A stretch of DNA of 64,000 bases from CAVPJC01 sp963705155. GTDB taxonomy: Bacteria; Chloroflexota; Anaerolineae; Anaerolineales; UBA4823. The DNA is taken from the NCBI GenBank assembly GCA_963705155.1, contig CAVPJC010000001.1, positions 248,001-312,000 on the forward strand, written 5' to 3'. The notes below the pieces were generated by a model. That model made no database searches, had not been told where the DNA came from, and saw nothing but the letters and a program-made list of their open reading frames with translations. The first letter of the stretch is position 1; every line of letters begins with the position of its first letter. Positions 63,494-64,000 of this stretch are shown in pieces. Made by a program: the position numbers and the translations under genes.

Positions 63494-64000
63494 TCAGTTC
63501 TTCAGGGCGCGCCGGATTTCGGCAACCAGGTTGGCCTCAGGCACCGCGCCAACCACATTCCCGGCGCCATCATTAATGGTCGTCTGCGGCACGCCGCTGA
63601 CCGAATGCCGGTCTGAAAGCTCAGGGAACTCGATGGCTTCCACCATCTCGGCCTGCACAAAGGGACTTTCCATCGCCATCTGGTGAGCGAGCACCACGGC
63701 TCGCGGGCAGTAGGGTCAGGTTGGGGTGACGAATACTTGCAATAACACGGGCTCGCTTAAACCCTGGAGATACTGGCGGGTTTTTGCATCCAGTCCCGAA
63801 TCGCGCCCGGAAACCAGCACCAGGTCATGGATCAGCGAGCTGAACTCATGACCGGAAGGAATGCCGGCCATGCGGATGCCGTAATCCAGCACACCATCGC
63901 CATCTTGAGCTGCGATGACCAGGGTTGGGGCTTTATCCACATTGTACCGGGCGGCAGCCTCGGCATGCTCGTCAAGATCATATTTTTCCAGGCCGAGCTT
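63494..64000 (-). CDS. Predicted selenoprotein: glutaredoxin-like disulfide oxidoreductase (UPYC), 5' end beyond window
   Basis: The frame is continuous from the window edge to 63494 except for one TGA (63716-63718). Reading it as selenocysteine gives LLQVFVTPT-U-PYCPRAVVL, where U replaces the first Cys of the CPYC redox site of protein disulfide oxidoreductase/glutaredoxin-like proteins. The two sides share one frame, so no indel is involved. The downstream half continues the fold: MVEAIEFPELSDRHSVSGVP (cis-Pro after VSG) and VVGAVPEANLVAEIRRALKN. The upstream half looks like the first thioredoxin fold of a PDO. A hairpin that fits the bacterial SECIS model follows 11 bases after the TGA. 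The gene is the first visible one of a redox operon. Selenocysteine would lower the thiol pKa and increase reductase activity (known for the class). Confidence 0.8.
63687..63704 (-). promoter_or_regulatory. Predicted bacterial SECIS hairpin
   Basis: On the RNA, GCGAGC and GCUCGC form a perfect 6-bp stem around the loop CGUGGU. The loop starts 17 bases after the UGA, has six bases and a G among its first two positions. These are the features of bacterial SECIS elements. It lies inside the coding frame, as bacterial SECIS elements do. Confidence 0.7.

Noticed and set aside
63716..63718. TGA as a true stop or as a frameshift artefact
   Set aside because: Both flanks are in the same frame and belong to one fold, the TGA replaces a catalytic Cys exactly, and a SECIS-like hairpin follows. 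A single-base substitution in the sequence remains the only simple alternative.

Overview
The window looks like a chromosomal segment of a Chloroflexota bacterium, most likely class Anaerolineae. This is inferred from protein flavour, high GC, the rpsB-tsf-pyrH-frr-uppS-cdsA cluster, a FixABCX-type electron-transfer module and several SHOCT/DUF4097 genes. It was not confirmed by any search. No rRNA, tRNA, CRISPR array or prophage was seen.

Layout. 0-8 kb: a partial exported protein with a CRP/FNR-like promoter, a cytidylate-kinase-like gene, a methyltransferase, a GNAT enzyme, an Opp-type permease pair whose second member carries an external beta-propeller, a half-size chromate transporter and kynureninase. 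8-14 kb (minus strand): a GH94 phosphorylase, a large membrane protein and an MFS carrier in one direction. 14-19 kb: two secreted proteins, one a large subtilisin-like protease. 19-25 kb (minus): a lipoprotein and an ABC exporter with two adjacent membrane-fusion proteins, behind paired TGTGA-N6-TCACA-like sites. 25-32 kb: a GltD-type oxidoreductase, an FHA-FHA-hydrolase fusion, gyrA and birA. 32-38.6 kb: translation, lipid and methionine housekeeping genes, with a SAM-I riboswitch before metK. 38.6-43.3 kb: fixC-fixX-fixA-fixB plus a DAO-type flavoprotein. 43.4-46.5 kb (minus): a CbiMQO cobalt/nickel importer under a Fur-family regulator with a 24-bp palindromic operator. 46.5-51.6 kb: thioredoxin, then a T-box leader and pheS/pheT split by a small cassette. 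51.6-57.3 kb: membrane proteins, a homocysteine methyltransferase/MTHFR fusion, an isochorismatase-type hydrolase and a regulator. 57.4-61.6 kb: a DUF2089/SHOCT/MFS operon. 61.6-64 kb (minus): a redox/sulfur operon headed by a predicted selenoprotein.

Main discoveries. (1) An in-frame UGA sits exactly at the first redox cysteine of a CPYC motif in a glutaredoxin/PDO-like protein. It is followed by a hairpin that fits the bacterial SECIS model, in an operon with DIM/NifX-like, TlpA-like, OsmC and rhodanese genes. (2) A four-helix-bundle (IVP/S23-like) gene flanked by 29-bp imperfect inverted repeats sits between pheS and pheT. (3) Two unusual fusions: OppC permease + PQQ-like propeller, and FHA-FHA-LCAT-like hydrolase. 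(4) Four adjacent genes share one short SHOCT-like motif.

Caveat. Many genes, including gyrA, rpsB, tsf, pyrH, uppS, metK, pheS and pheT, are interrupted by single-base indels (about 37 counted by eye), concentrated at 19-51 kb and absent from 51.6-64 kb. Sequence or polishing error is the likeliest cause. The coordinates given span the whole reconstructed gene and each entry says where the frame breaks.
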